A stretch of 64,000 bases of DNA, from contig NC_088780.1 in assembly GCF_958450345.1 (NCBI RefSeq), forward strand, positions 31,581,667-31,645,666. The letters are read 5' to 3'. The translations under genes and the position numbers were made by a program. The notes below the pieces were generated by a model. That model was given only the letters and a program-made list of their open reading frames with translations. It was not told the DNA's origin and did no database searches. Numbering within the stretch: position 1 is the first letter of the stretch; each line of letters starts with the position of its first letter. This DNA is from Calliphora vicina. Taxonomy: Eukaryota > Arthropoda > Insecta > Diptera > Calliphoridae. Shown here one piece after another: positions 24,101 to 31,301 of this stretch.

Positions 24101-25694
24101 ACTGCGTAAATGTTCACATTGGCACCTCTCTTAAAGCAAAATGTCTCTTTTTTCTCAAGCTAAAACAGTCTGGTAACTTAATGTAAAAAGTGACAACCAG
24201 GCATGGAAGTGTCGTACCATTTTTATATTCCATTTCATATTCATATATGTAACAATATTTTCTATTAGAAAATGTTGTGTATAGCATAAATTAGACTACA
24301 AAAATAACTATGATTGAAGCGTTAATTACACTAAGATTGAATTAAGCTGGACCATAAAAAAGAACTACGAAGCTCGAATTGGACTTCAAATAGAACTATT
24401 ATTGAAGCTTAAATTAGACTAAGATTGAAAACAACTACGATTGAAGCATAAATTAGACCAAGTTTTAAGCTCAAATTGAACTGAAAAAAGAACTACGATT
24501 GAAGCATTAATTAGACTATGTTTGAAGCTCAAATTAGACTATAAAAAGAACAACTATTGGACTACGATAGAATTTTAAATTGGACTATAAAAAGAACTAC
24601 AATTGGAGTTTAAAATCGAAGCTCAAATTGGACTTCAAATAGAACTATGAATGAAGTTTAAATTGGACTAAGATTTAGGATCAAAAAACACTATTACAAG
24701 AACTACGATTGAAGCAAAAATTAGACTAAGTTTGAAGCTCAACTTGGACTATAAAAATAACTAAGATTGAAGCTCAAATTGACTTCAAATAGAAATATGA
24801 TTGAAGCTCAAATTAGACTATACAAAGAACTATAATTTAAATGTAAATTAGACTAAGATTGAAGCTCAAATGGGACTATAAAAAGAACAACGACCGAAGC
24901 TCAAAATGGATATGATTAAAGATAAAACTGGACAAATTCTTACTAAGATTAAAGCTAAAATAGAACTAACTATAATTGAAGGTAAACTGCACCAAATATA
25001 GATGTACGCTTTAAGCCACAATTGATGTTCAAATTGGACTATACAAATACCTACGATTGAAGCTGAAGATGGACTTCAAATACAACTATTATTGAAGCTT
25101 CAATTAGACTATAAAAACACTTACGATTGAAGCATAAATTAGACTAAGATTGAAGCTCAAATTAGACTATAAAAATAACTACAATTGAAGTTTAAATGAA
25201 ACTTAAATTGAACTATAAATAGAACTACGATTGAAGCTCTAATTGGACTATAAATAAATACTGTGCGTAACACAATTTTCTATAGAACCTTAAGTGTATA
25301 GCAGTAATTTCTGTAGATAATGTTGTGTATAACAGTATTGTGTGTATAACAGTATTTACTATAGATAATTTTGTGTATAACACTATTTACTACAGACAAT
25401 TTTGTGTTTAACAACATCTTCAATAGAACACTTTTCTATAGGAATTTCTGCGTAAAGCAAAAAATTAAATTTCCATCCCTGTTATCAACAAATAACTGTT
25501 AATGTGAGAGATGCCAATTTAGCAAAACTAAAAACGCGAGCACCAACTAGTTGAACTAGTTTCTCTTGTAGTAATTTTATTTCGAAATTTAATAAATAAA
25601 TAAATTTATATTATCCATATTAACTTTCATTCTCCCTTGCAGATGTTGTTGTTTCTTTAAACGAAAGAAGAAGAAATCATCACGTCAAAAATGA
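9..25694 (+). CDS. gish: Casein kinase 1 gamma (gilgamesh), 3' two thirds, spliced
   Basis: A membrane-associated Ser/Thr kinase of the CK1 gamma family, known to phosphorylate Wnt co-receptor tails and to act in cell morphogenesis. The 5' end is outside the window. Reading exons 9-160 or 4772-4920, 5965-6079, 7817-8085, 8207-8377, 10295-10375, 14714-14812, 23687-23793 and 25643-25694 gives one open frame. It runs from the middle of the N-lobe (motif LLGPSLEDLF) through RDVKPEN and DFG, the CK1-specific SIN in place of APE, the C-lobe, the linker, and the C-terminal KCCCFFKRKKKK tail. All junctions are GT-AG and phase-compatible. The linker VVSSTNGEL and the Cys triplet followed by basic residues are diagnostic of the gamma subfamily, where the cysteines are palmitoylated. 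The gene covers more than 25 kb, mostly introns filled with repeats. Exon boundaries are my own reading and are not backed by transcripts. Confidence 0.95.
1911..1982. repeat. Short intronic hairpin, 21-bp arms
   Basis: CTTACTCATAATCAATTTTTA (first 20 bases of which are arm) faces its reverse complement with a single mismatch across a loop of about 28 bases. It lies in the intron separating the two alternative exons. It could be a tiny MITE relic, a structural splicing element or an RNA hairpin. Confidence 0.6.
2790..3085. repeat. Two-way 21-bp minisatellite (foldback)
   Basis: Degenerate units of the form TTTCAGAATTTCCAATTGTA run on the + strand to about 2960. The same unit then runs on the - strand (TCTGAAATACAATTGGAAAT form) to 3085. 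The two halves can pair. The same arrangement recurs at 30188-30735. Confidence 0.8.
3451..3665. mobile_element. MITE with about 60-bp terminal inverted repeats
   Basis: The left arm (3451-3510) starts GGCTATTCCTGTTCTCACTT. The right arm (3606-3665) is its reverse complement with a few differences. The centre is about 95 bp of AT-rich filler. It has no coding capacity, and a target duplication is not obvious. Confidence 0.75.
4772..4920 (+). CDS. gish: gish exon, alternative version B (hinge/gatekeeper)
   Basis: This 149-bp exon has its acceptor at 4769-4771 and a GTAAGT donor at 4921. It encodes GVPEVYYFGPCGKYNALVM followed by ELLGPSLEDLF and a segment ending IAIQL. It keeps the CK1 consensus (YYFGPCGKYN, GPSLEDLF) better than version A, with Met at the gatekeeper position. 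The acceptor is a tandem TAGCAG, so use of the first AG would insert one extra codon. It lies about 4.6 kb downstream of version A. Confidence 0.92.
4921..5964. other. gish intron, simple AT-rich
   Basis: Poly-A, poly-T and AT-rich filler. No element or exon recognised. Confidence 0.6.
5965..6079 (+). CDS. gish: gish exon: catalytic loop
   Basis: The acceptor is CTGCAG ending at 5964 and the donor is GTAAGT at 6080. The frame encodes LHRIEYVHSRHLIYRDVKPE followed by NFLIGRTSTRREKIIHII, then the first base of the DFG Asp codon. RDVKPEN contains the catalytic Asp and the metal-binding Asn, so the kinase should be active. It is constant in both versions of the upstream exon. Confidence 0.96.
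6239..6535. mobile_element. Large foldback element in a gish intron
   Basis: The left arm from 6252 (TTTGAGATAAATTCGTAAAT) is mirrored by the right arm ending at 6535. The pairing continues inward through TTGCATTTGGAAATGCAAGG and GCTACGTATACACGGTTGTC to a gap of about 36 bp near 6372-6407. The block GCTACGTATACACGG occurs both at the outer left edge (6239) and at the inner junction, suggesting one element inserted into another of the same family. Confidence 0.8.
6854..7033. mobile_element. 180-bp MITE, GGCACTGC termini, CTTAT duplication
   Basis: The termini GGCACTGCTACACGTTCAAT (left) and the matching inverted copy ending GCAGTGCC (right) enclose internal repeats of GGATCGCGA type. CTTAT flanks both ends (6849-6853 and 7034-7038). 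A larger, decayed relative lies around 36437-37325. Confidence 0.75.
7039..7816. other. gish intron remainder
   Basis: AT-rich sequence without recognised repeats or exons, up to the polypyrimidine tract before the DFG exon. Confidence 0.5.
7817..8085 (+). CDS. gish: gish exon: DFG, activation segment and C-lobe
   Basis: The acceptor is TTTAACAG and the donor is GTAAGT at 8086. The split Asp codon starts DFGLAKEYIDLDTNRHIPYR. The exon continues with the CK1 hallmark LTGTARYMSINTHMGREQSR (SIN replaces the APE motif), then [20 protein letters not shown] and [20 protein letters not shown], and ends at TPIE. Conservation with CK1 gamma is very high. Confidence 0.97.
8207..8377 (+). CDS. gish: gish exon: end of kinase domain
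   Basis: The acceptor is TTCCTAG and the exon is 57 codons, phase 0 at both ends. It encodes VLCDGHPEEFATYLRYVRRL, then DFFETPDYDFLRRLFQDLFD and a tail ending EFDWTGKTM. This closes the kinase C-lobe. The donor GTAGGC is weaker than the other donors in this gene. If it is not used, translation continues for eight codons to a TAA at 8402-8404, giving a possible short isoform without the tail. Confidence 0.95.
8719..8742 (+). CDS. Possible tiny alternative terminal exon of gish
   Basis: A good acceptor (TTTTCTTTTAG ending at 8718) is followed in the correct phase by seven codons (VSRYQAL) and a TAA. Splicing from 8377 into it would end the protein right after the kinase domain. The short length makes chance likely. 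Only transcript data can decide. Confidence 0.2.
   Translation, partial: VSRYQAL
8990..9067 (+). CDS. gish: gish cassette exon, 26 codons in the tail linker
   Basis: This 78-bp, phase-0 segment lies between an AG at 8988-8989 and a GTATCA donor at 9068. It encodes SKEQLEKMKVLKNAPPSHLA then KNKSDK. It has a coding-like base mix unlike the poly-T and poly-A DNA around it. Inclusion or skipping keeps the frame between the exons ending at 8377 and starting at 10295, so it should be an optional cassette. The peptide is Lys-rich and probably helical, and could add charge between the kinase domain and the tail. Confidence 0.65.
9068..10294. other. gish intron between cassette and linker exons
   Basis: AT-rich with no recognised element. 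The last 30 bases supply the acceptor tract of the 10295 exon. Confidence 0.5.
10295..10375 (+). CDS. gish: gish exon: tail linker (STPVGSLQTGHE)
   Basis: The exon is 27 codons, phase 0, with acceptor CCACAG and donor GTAATG at 10376. It encodes STPVGSLQTGHEVIISPNKD then RHNVTGK. It matches, from memory of the family, the linker following the kinase domain in fly gilgamesh (TPVGS is also seen in vertebrate CK1 gamma). Confidence 0.92.
10376..11454. other. gish intron with degraded MITE-like DNA
   Basis: Loose inverted similarity lies around 10740-10980 (CATTTCACATGAAATATGTT against a mirrored AACATAAATTTCACATG). A small foldback with GGGGCATTTTATTTT ends lies at about 11125-11205. Bases 10990-11030 read, on the - strand, TVKFGG, a scrap like the Tc1 transposase motif. 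Confidence 0.4.
11455..11511 (+). CDS. Possible acidic cassette exon of gish, 19 codons
   Basis: An open 57-bp phase-0 segment encodes DVSYFDYEEEDDEEYLILE between an AG (11453-11454) and a donor-like GTTAGA. The GAA/GAT-rich stretch stands out from its AT-only surroundings. The upstream side is poly-A rather than poly-pyrimidine, which argues against a normal acceptor. It could be an unusual optional exon or a chance purine-rich patch. Confidence 0.35.
11512..12242. other. gish intron, AT-rich
   Basis: No coding or repeat signal recognised before the fossil exon copy at 12243. Confidence 0.5.
12243..12386 (+). pseudogene. Fossil duplicate of the 14714-14812 gish exon
   Basis: This stretch aligns with 14603-14746. 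They share TTATTTTAATATAAAAACAA, the block CGCTCTCTTAAAATGA, the TGTATGTGTTTGTATGAT tract, GGTGGCAAC followed by TTAG or ATTAG, and then exon bases reading AAATGTCAAAGGAAGTG and TGGCCAGAT. The exon-like part would read KNVKGSAVWPDF against TNAKGGVAAWPDV. After that the similarity is lost and no donor follows in frame, so the copy is dead as a coding exon. Confidence 0.75.
12765..13705. repeat. About 40-bp minisatellite with ATCGAT core
   Basis: More than twenty degenerate units follow the pattern CATGTTATCGATAACTGAAG then AATTTTCTTTAGAAAATTTCT. Unit length varies by indels. ATCGATAACTGAAG is the best conserved block and holds a small palindrome. It lies between the fossil exon and the real 14714 exon. 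Confidence 0.85.
14714..14812 (+). CDS. gish: gish exon: tail linker (TNAKGGVAAWPD)
   Basis: The exon is 33 codons, phase 0, with acceptor ACATTAG and a GTAAGT donor at 14813. It encodes TNAKGGVAAWPDVPKPGATL then GNLTPADRHGSVQ, the Gly/Pro-rich part of the fly CK1 gamma tail. A decayed copy of this exon plus about 110 bp of its upstream intron lies at 12243-12386. Confidence 0.93.
14813..18275. other. gish intron, 5' part, no clear features
   Basis: AT-rich unique-looking sequence with CT-rich simple repeats near 16790-16950 (CTCTCTATCTCTCTCTC). No exon supported. Confidence 0.5.
18279..18812. mobile_element. Harbinger-like MITE, TTA target duplication
   Basis: The left terminus GGCCCGTTTTCTCAAT is mirrored by the right terminus ATGAGAAAACGACCC. 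Both sides are flanked by TTA (18276-18278 and 18813-18815). Three-base TTA/TAA duplications are typical of PIF/Harbinger elements, so I suggest that superfamily. There is no transposase. Confidence 0.65.
19270..19820 (-). mobile_element. Family-B element, interrupted by a hAT-like MITE
   Basis: The sequence from TTCCGATCGATTTCGTTT through TTTTCTGAAGAAGCAAAATG to TCTGTGACAGGCCTG matches, in reverse orientation, the elements at 31374-31706 and 33090-33449. The far left terminus is degraded. The 201-bp element at 19437-19637 sits inside it. Confidence 0.75.
19437..19637. mobile_element. hAT-like MITE nested in family B, 8-bp duplication
   Basis: The element is bounded by CAGGACACACTT and AGTGTGCTCTG (imperfect inverted ends). 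It is flanked on both sides by ACAAAAGT (19429-19436 and 19638-19645). Eight-base duplications and CAG-starting ends fit the hAT superfamily. The paralogous site near 31560 is uninterrupted. Confidence 0.8.
19905..21250 (+). repeat. Degenerate tandem repeat of about 480 bp
   Basis: Blocks such as ATGCAAATCTTATAATTT, GCAAAACAACATTAATTGTC, GGGCCGAACAAATTATCAA and GAGTGGTATGAGTAATAT or AAGTGGTATGAGTAATAT recur in order, starting near 19905 (partial), 20385 and 20880. A further scrap lies at 22190-22265. The unit is unidentified and has no long reading frame. Confidence 0.7.
20145..20383. mobile_element. 239-bp hAT-like MITE, GAAAGATG duplication
   Basis: The termini CAAGGCGTATTAACAAGGTG (left) and TTGTTAATACGCCTTG (right) are inverted copies over about 25 bp. 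Flanking GAAAGATG is duplicated (20137-20144 and 20384-20391). The ends and the 8-bp duplication suggest hAT. It interrupts the 480-bp tandem repeat. Confidence 0.85.
21637..22172 (+). repeat. Family-A interspersed repeat, copy 1
   Basis: It starts near TATACCCTTCGCC and ends at GCTCTCTTACTTGTTT. It contains the family blocks ACAAATGGCTGAGATAT, GGATTACTAAGTCATTAATA, ATATGGATATCTAATGATAG and the terminal hairpin GGCACAGCCGAATATAGC. It has no protein-coding capacity. Confidence 0.8.
22720..22926 (+). CDS. gish: gish alternative terminal exon without membrane anchor
   Basis: After an acceptor GATTTAG (22713-22719) a phase-0 frame of 68 codons runs to TAG at 22924-22926. It starts KQPEDSGSDDDSPFDAYYEI and ends with a Thr/Asn/Pro-rich stretch closing at VPQNSNE. 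It fits directly onto the exon ending at 14812. Using it skips the VVSSTNGEL linker and the CCC-basic anchor. The resulting isoform would have an acidic, low-complexity tail and no palmitoylation site. It has no internal ATG, so it is not a separate small gene. Confirmation needs transcripts. Confidence 0.7.
   Translation, partial: KQPEDSGSDDDSPFDAYYEIEREDEISVKAATAAEPTTTPNNPNSPTTEHATTNNNTRTPSVPQNSNE
22927..23686. other. 3' UTR of the alternative gish end, then intron
   Basis: This stretch follows the TAG of the alternative last exon. AATAAA near 23570 could be its polyadenylation signal. The remainder leads into the acceptor of the 23687 exon. Confidence 0.4.
23687..23793 (+). CDS. gish: gish exon: VVSSTNGEL linker
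   Basis: The acceptor is CAATTCTAG and the donor is GTATGT at 23794. It encodes VVSSTNGELNADDPTAGHSN then TPITQQPEVELVDET and two bases of the next Lys codon. This matches CK1 gamma from flies to mammals almost residue for residue. Confidence 0.96.
24260..25260 (+). repeat. Minisatellite, units GATTGAAGCTCAAATTGGACTA
   Basis: Dozens of imperfect units of the type ACTACGATTGAAGCTCAAAT followed by TGGACTATAAAAAGA fill about 1 kb of the intron before the anchor exon. Periods mix near 36-40 bp with shorter sub-units. Reading frames are broken throughout. Confidence 0.85.
25262..25445 (+). repeat. Short minisatellite, about 36-bp unit
   Basis: Four to five units containing TGTGTATAACAGTATTTACT and ATAGATAATTT lie directly after the larger array. 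Sequence type is different, but both lie in the same intron. Confidence 0.7.
25643..25694 (+). CDS. gish: gish last exon: Cys-rich membrane anchor
   Basis: The acceptor is CCCTTGCAG. The split Lys codon is followed by CCCFFKRKKKKSSRQK and TGA at 25692-25694. Three adjacent cysteines followed by a basic run form the known lipid-anchor signal of CK1 gamma kinases. The stop is followed by CTA, which is the leaky readthrough context. Confidence 0.96.
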
Positions 25695-25901
25695 CTAGAT
25701 GGTGTCCAATGTAGTCCAGAACGCGAAGCAGTTACTTTGCTACGCGCCACTTCACATTCAAATTCAAGGGATAGCGTTTTAAATAATCCTAGCCAGGATT
25801 ATATACAACAAGCAACGTCACAGCATACGTTGCGTTATCCTCCATCCGCGTCAATGTTGACGCCTACACCAACTACTAATACACCGACACTTCCGTTGTA
25901 A
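25695..25901 (+). CDS. Candidate stop-codon readthrough extension of gish
   Basis: Directly after the TGA, and in the same frame, 68 sense codons follow before TAA at 25899-25901. The stop context is TGA CTA, the motif established for efficient readthrough in animals. The frame begins LDGVQCSPEREAVTLLRATS and ends in a Thr/Pro-rich stretch. It uses G and C freely, in contrast to the A-rich DNA that begins directly after the TAA. It lacks a usable ATG, so independent translation is unlikely. Bases GACTA (overlapping the stop) and TAGTC 14 bases on could pair in a small hairpin. If made, the extension would bury the anchor motif inside the chain. Confidence 0.6.
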   Translation, partial: LDGVQCSPEREAVTLLRATSHSNSRDSVLNNPSQDYIQQATSQHTLRYPPSASMLTPTPTTNTPTLPL

Positions 25902-26460
25902 TTTACATTTAAAATTTAAACAAACAAAAAAATGCAAAAAAAAAAATAATAAAATTACAAAAAAAAACATTTAAAAAAAAATCCATAAAAAATAAAAAAA
26001 ATTATATTATACATTTATTAATTAGCATTATTATTATGATTTATTATTAAACATAAAAAAAAATATTTTTTTTATTTTTATTTTATTATTTTTTTTTTAA
26101 TTTACCAATTTATTATTTTGCGTTATTATAAATTATTATAATTCTATTATAAATTAATTAAATGATTGATAATGATTAATTAATTAATGATGATGATGAT
26201 GATCAAACAAAACAAGATTCATAAAAGAATGAAGTAATTAAAATCACAACCTACAATTTACTTTAACAAAATTAAAAAAAGAAAAACATGAGAGAGCCTT
26301 AAACAAAAACTTTAAAATAAAAACACAAGAAAATAAACTACAAAGAAAATAGGCGAAAAATATTAATTTGTATACAAAAATAAAAACAAACAAACAAAAA
26401 AAAAAAAAGAAAGAAAATATATATAAAAAGAAAATTATTTAAAAAAATAGCAAACAAATT
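25902..26460 (+). other. A-rich 3' region of gish
   Basis: The + strand is strongly A-rich with many AATAAA-like hexamers, so the exact polyadenylation site cannot be picked. It probably includes the gish 3' UTR. Confidence 0.5.
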
Positions 26461-27678
26461 ATTTTTCTTCTTCACATAAGGGCTGTGCAATTTTTATTGA
26501 ATTCTGTTTGGTTTATATTTCGATGAAAATAAATTTAATTTTAGTAAAACTGTGAATTTTCGAGTTTCAACTACCAAATAGTTTTTATTGAAAGAAAATA
26601 AGCAAGGATTTGGCTGAAAGAAATAAGACCCAAAAAAAAGTATACAAAATAGTATTATTATTTCTTCGAAAACTGAAGCGATAATAAAATGTACTTGTAA
26701 AATAGAATATGCCATGCTTTTTTGAGATTTGTCTGTACGACTAATTAGTTAGCAAAAAAAATCACTAAATTGTCATTACAGAATACAGGGATGTATTTTC
26801 GTGAAATTTTGTGTAGTGTTGCCATAAGTGATGATTAAATTTTTTGAGGTTATAAATGTCTGATGTAAATTGTCCTTAGAATATAATTTAGTTACTGATT
26901 CCGCTTATTTGATTAAATATTTTCCTAATATAGTACAGTCCAACTGAATAATTGGTTTCGGATTACTCCAAAAATCGGTCGAATACCAATATTCGGTCGA
27001 ATAACGAAACCGAATGATTTAAAAAAGAAAAAAATGTAAAGAAGAAACAACTTTTCAACTATCAAAACTATTCCCTCAACAAATTTTGCAATTCAAGATG
27101 AAAAATATAAGATTAATAGATTTCACAATGTAAAGTGGGTGCTGCAGGACACAAAAACTGAGCTGAAACATGGTTTAAAATAAAATATTTTATTTGGATG
27201 TTAATAGTACATTTGAAAAGTTTCGAATTTTTTCGTATTGGGCCGAATAATGATTTCTTTAGTCGAATATTAAATTCGGTTCGGTTTCTTTGTAATTTTG
27301 TAATTTTTACCTTATAGATATGACGATTGATTAAGCCATGTCCGTGTGACCGTCTATCCGTGTTTTCAAAAGCCAACATAACCTACGGATGTAGCCATGA
27401 GAATATTGGTATTGAAAATCAACTAAATTAGTAAATAAATGAATGATATATAAGCAACCGCTCGACTACCCTATTTTGTATTCAAAATCTATACACAAAG
27501 ACTAACTTTTTGAAAAACTTAAAGTATGGAACTAGAAACAAAGAATTCCCTTTGAATTGTGGTCGTTCCCAATTTAGAAAATTGGATCGACAATAGGTCA
27601 ATTTCGGGGAAAATAGTTTTTAAATTGACTTTTTAAAGAAAATCTTTGCAAAAAAAAACCTATGTATATAAATAAGTA
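26461..27678. other. Intergenic, degraded repeats
   Basis: No gene supported. Bases 27300-27360 (CGATTGATTAAGCCATGTCCG) and the following 300 bp weakly resemble family A. Confidence 0.4.
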
Positions 27679-28366
27679 AATGAAGGGTGTTTCATTCATT
27701 TAAATTTAAATAAAACAAAGTGTATATGAGATATAGAAATGTTGTAAATGTCGTCCGTCGCGGTTTCGCTGGGTTTGACCGGTATGTTGGCTTGTGACTT
27801 AAGAAATCCTCAAAAGAAAAAGCTAAAGTGGTCAAATCTCACGGTCTCGATGGCCAGTTCACATCATCTCCACGTGAGATGACCGTGCATTCAAATCGCG
27901 CGTGCTGAATGTCCAATGTGGAACGTAACGCCGTCCAGTTGAAACCAATTCAGGCAAAAAGAAACGACATATAGCGCTCGTCTCAAAGTAATATGGACCA
28001 AAGACGCCGCCAGCCCAATATCCACACAAAACAATGACTTTTTCGGACTGGATTGAACGCTCTTGAATCTCATGTGGATTGTTATCGTCCCAAAATCGAC
28101 AATTTTGTTTGTCATCCGAAAATGGACCCAATCGCTGAAGATGATTTTTTGGTGAAAATTAGGGCCAGTTTACAACTATACCAGCGCCCATTTTGATAAA
28201 ACCATTTTATCATTTGCACGTGTTGTTAAACGCTATATATGTATGTCCATGGTGATTTGACAAAACAAACTGAATAAATTACAGCCAATTCGACAGATGT
28301 AACTTCAACAATATGGCCGCTATCAACTGTCAAAATTCTGAAGTCCCTATTGGAAGACCCTTCATT
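27679..28366 (-). mobile_element. Decayed mariner-type element with TA duplication
   Basis: The ends AATGAAGGGTGTTT and its inverted counterpart AAGACCCTTCATT are flanked by TA on both sides (27677-27678 and 28367-28368). The interior on the - strand reads, with frameshifts, SDDKQNCRFWDDNNPHEIQE and IVLCGYWAGGVFGPYYF. These are hallmarks of a Tc1/mariner-superfamily DDE transposase around its second acidic residue. At 688 bp it is an internally deleted, inactive copy. Confidence 0.85.
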
Positions 28367-29079
28367 TATATAAAGTGTATAGCCAAGATATTATGCTTAA
28401 ATTTAATGCACAATACGACATGGGAGCGAATATACATACTTGTTTTAATGGAAGTTGTAATTAAAAGGTTAGACGTTAAAAACATTTAAAAACCTGTGGG
28501 TTTACTTCGTAATTCGAACTTTTTTATATTAAAATCCTATTGGAAATTTAAAATTCCTTAAACATTTATTACATGCTATTAGTTGGGTACATTTTCAAAC
28601 ATATCTTCATCTAATGAAATAGTTGTTGATGCAAAACTTTTAGATACGGTTCACTTCATGAAAATGTAAAAGATTTTGAGTGAGAGAATGATTTTATGAA
28701 AAACCTGCAAATCTTGCAAATACTTCAACAAAGCTATGTATATTCTAACATAATTCATTTATTTTAGAATTGTAACGGCTTTTCTTGCACTAAGTGCACT
28801 TGCGCTATATACTAAGTGACATTTTGTAGTAAATGTCTCTGTAATAGACCGAAATTGTAATGAACAAATTATGAATTTTACTCCCTAATTCGAATCGAAA
28901 GGAAATCGTTTCGAATTACAATGTATTTAGAACACAATTTCGAACATTTCCGTTTTCGGATTGAGTTACGCAGTAACCCCCCTGTATCTGTTCATCAGAC
29001 CACGTTTTTGGCGGTCGGGTAATGATTATTATAATACATGGTGTAGGGTATAAAAATAATTATTAAATATTTTTGGAAT
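28367..29079. other. Intergenic, unique-looking
   Basis: No gene, array or clear element seen. Confidence 0.4.
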
Positions 29080-29165
29080 TAACAAATAATGTTGAACCGT
29101 AAACGAAACCGATCGGAATAAAAAATACGAAATTGAAACCATTCCGATCAAAATGTATGACAGGC
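29080..29165 (+). mobile_element. Family-B element, terminal fragment
   Basis: AAACGAAACCGATCGGAATA through to ATGTATGACAGGCTTG matches one end of the elements at 31374-31706 and 33090-33449. Confidence 0.65.
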
Positions 29166-29972
29166 TTGTATTTTGTCCATGTTCCTCACAATTATATTAA
29201 AAATGTTAGTAAAAATTAGTTTTATGTCAACTGGAATCACATTTTCAAAAGAGAAACTCTTTTGTTGAAAAACACTTGTTTTTCAAATTCAGTTTTATTG
29301 ATATCAATGTAAAGAAGAAAAATTAAAATAATTACCCTCCCTCCTATTCTGTAAACAGTATCCGAGAAAGGTTTTCATTTTCAAAACGAATTCACATACA
29401 TATTTTGATTTTATGTAAAACGAATCCAAATGTCGACAGACATTTGTTTACATGACCGCATAATTTAAAATTGGGAACCATCACTTAAAATTTATTAAGT
29501 AAATGTCAAAGAGGACGACATCTCAATTCATGGCATTTCAACATTTGACAGCCAATTTACTTTCTAACCTCAAATTTTATCACCCTTTATGTAAGAATCG
29601 ATCAGCAAACAATCAATGGCTTATCCAACTTTACTTCTTTATGTATCAATTCACTTTTTTCTCAAGAATCCAAATTGATGTATTCTACATTCTTGACATT
29701 TCATCATTTGACAGCTAATTTACTTCCTAACCTCAAGTTTGCCTAGCGATCAACAAACGATTTTTGCTTTACTTTCCGTTGTGTTGGTGTTGGTTTTCCG
29801 AGAGAATTGAAATAATAGTATGTAAATTTTTTCTTATTTCGGCCACTACATGTAGGATATTTGCTAGCCTTTTAGGGACAATGTATTAAATCAGAATTCA
29901 TCTTTGTTATTTGTGTTTTTATTCAGCTAATATGGCCTATCCTTTCTAATGTATCTTAAAATCTAGTTTCAT

Positions 29973-30114
29973 TCACCCTTATCGTGGTTGGCGTAAACGT
30001 CATACGCCTACGACTGTATCGTACTAGATTAAAGATAAAATGCAATCTGTGTCTTTAATCTAGTACGAAACTGTCGTAGGCGTATGACGTTTACGCCAAC
30101 CACGATAAGGGTGA
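29973..30114. mobile_element. 142-bp palindromic element, 63-bp arms
   Basis: The left arm (29973-30035), starting TCACCCTTATCGTGGTTGGC, and the right arm (30052-30114) are reverse complements with two mismatches around a 16-bp loop. It is a very young or conserved foldback with no coding content. Confidence 0.85.
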
Positions 30115-30187
30115 TTACTTTATGTCAAAAATCATGTGAAAAGTACAATTTTCCTAAATTTATATCTCTCTATAATAAAACTAACAA

Positions 30188-30735
30188 TTTCAGAAGTTTC
30201 TAATTGTATTTCAGAAATTTCTAATTGTATTTCAGAAAATTCCAATTGAATTTCAGAAATTTCCAATTATATTACAGAACTTTCTAATTCAATTTCAAAA
30301 TATTCCAATTATATTTCAGAATTTTCCATTTATATTTCAGAAATTTCTAATTGTATTTCAGAAACTTCCATTTTTATTTAAGAAATTTCCAATTGTATTT
30401 CAGAAATTTAAAATTGTATTTCAGAAAATTCTAAAAAAAATTTCTGAAATACAAAAAAAAATTCTGAAAAACAATTGGAAAATTTTTAAATACAATTAGA
30501 AACTTTTTAAGTACAAATTAAAAATTTTGAAATACAAATGGAATATTCTGAAATTTAATTAGAAAATTCTGAAATATAATTAATAATATAATATATTATA
30601 ACATAATATAATATAACAAATGGAAGTTTCTGAAATACAATTAGAAATTTCTGAAATATAAATTGAAAACTCTGAAATATAATTGGAATATTCTGAAATT
30701 CAATTGGAAATTTCTGAAATACAATTGGAAATGGT
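30188..30735. repeat. Two-way 21-bp minisatellite, second locus
   Basis: About eleven + strand units (TTTCAGAAATTTCTAATTGT type) run to about 30435. An interruption follows, then mirrored units (TTCTGAAATACAATTGGAAA type) run to 30735. Sequence and head-to-head layout match 2790-3085, 27 kb away. Confidence 0.85.
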
Positions 30736-31301
30736 GTATTTTAAAAAAAATCAAATCAATCTTCAAAAAAAATTTCTCAATATCATTTCTGTTATTTTCA
30801 GTAAATTTATTGAAAACTTAAAATAGAATTACTAATAATAAAGAATAACAAAAAAATAATAAATTCCATAAAGTAAATAAAAAGATTACAAAATTAATTT
30901 TTTAATTACAGTAAAATCTCTCAAAAGTAGCCTGGGTAGAAAGCAAATTAATGTGAAAATGATTAAATTGAAAAATATTATAATTTTTATGAATTTTGCA
31001 AACTTTTGAAACTAATTAGGCAAAAAACAAATCCAAAGAACGGATGCGTTTGTAAATGCGGTAAATCTTTACAATAGAGCAGCAATGATCCGAAACTTAG
31101 TGTTTCTGATGCAGCGGTTATAAAAATGTATGTCCTATCATCGCATTTAATATCGTTTGAGGTAAACCTCCTTCTTGACAAGCCTTCAATCGAACATCGA
31201 CACGTTTTCTCCACACGGAAAACATGGACAAATTTGTGTCTGTGATTCTGTTTGTTTTTGTGCGTACAAAAGATGGCTTATCAAGCCTTTGGTTAACCCT
31301 A

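Noticed and set aside
27859..28131. Overlapping - strand frames as a working transposase gene
   Set aside because: They cover only the middle of a Tc1/mariner transposase in two frames inside a 688-bp deleted element.
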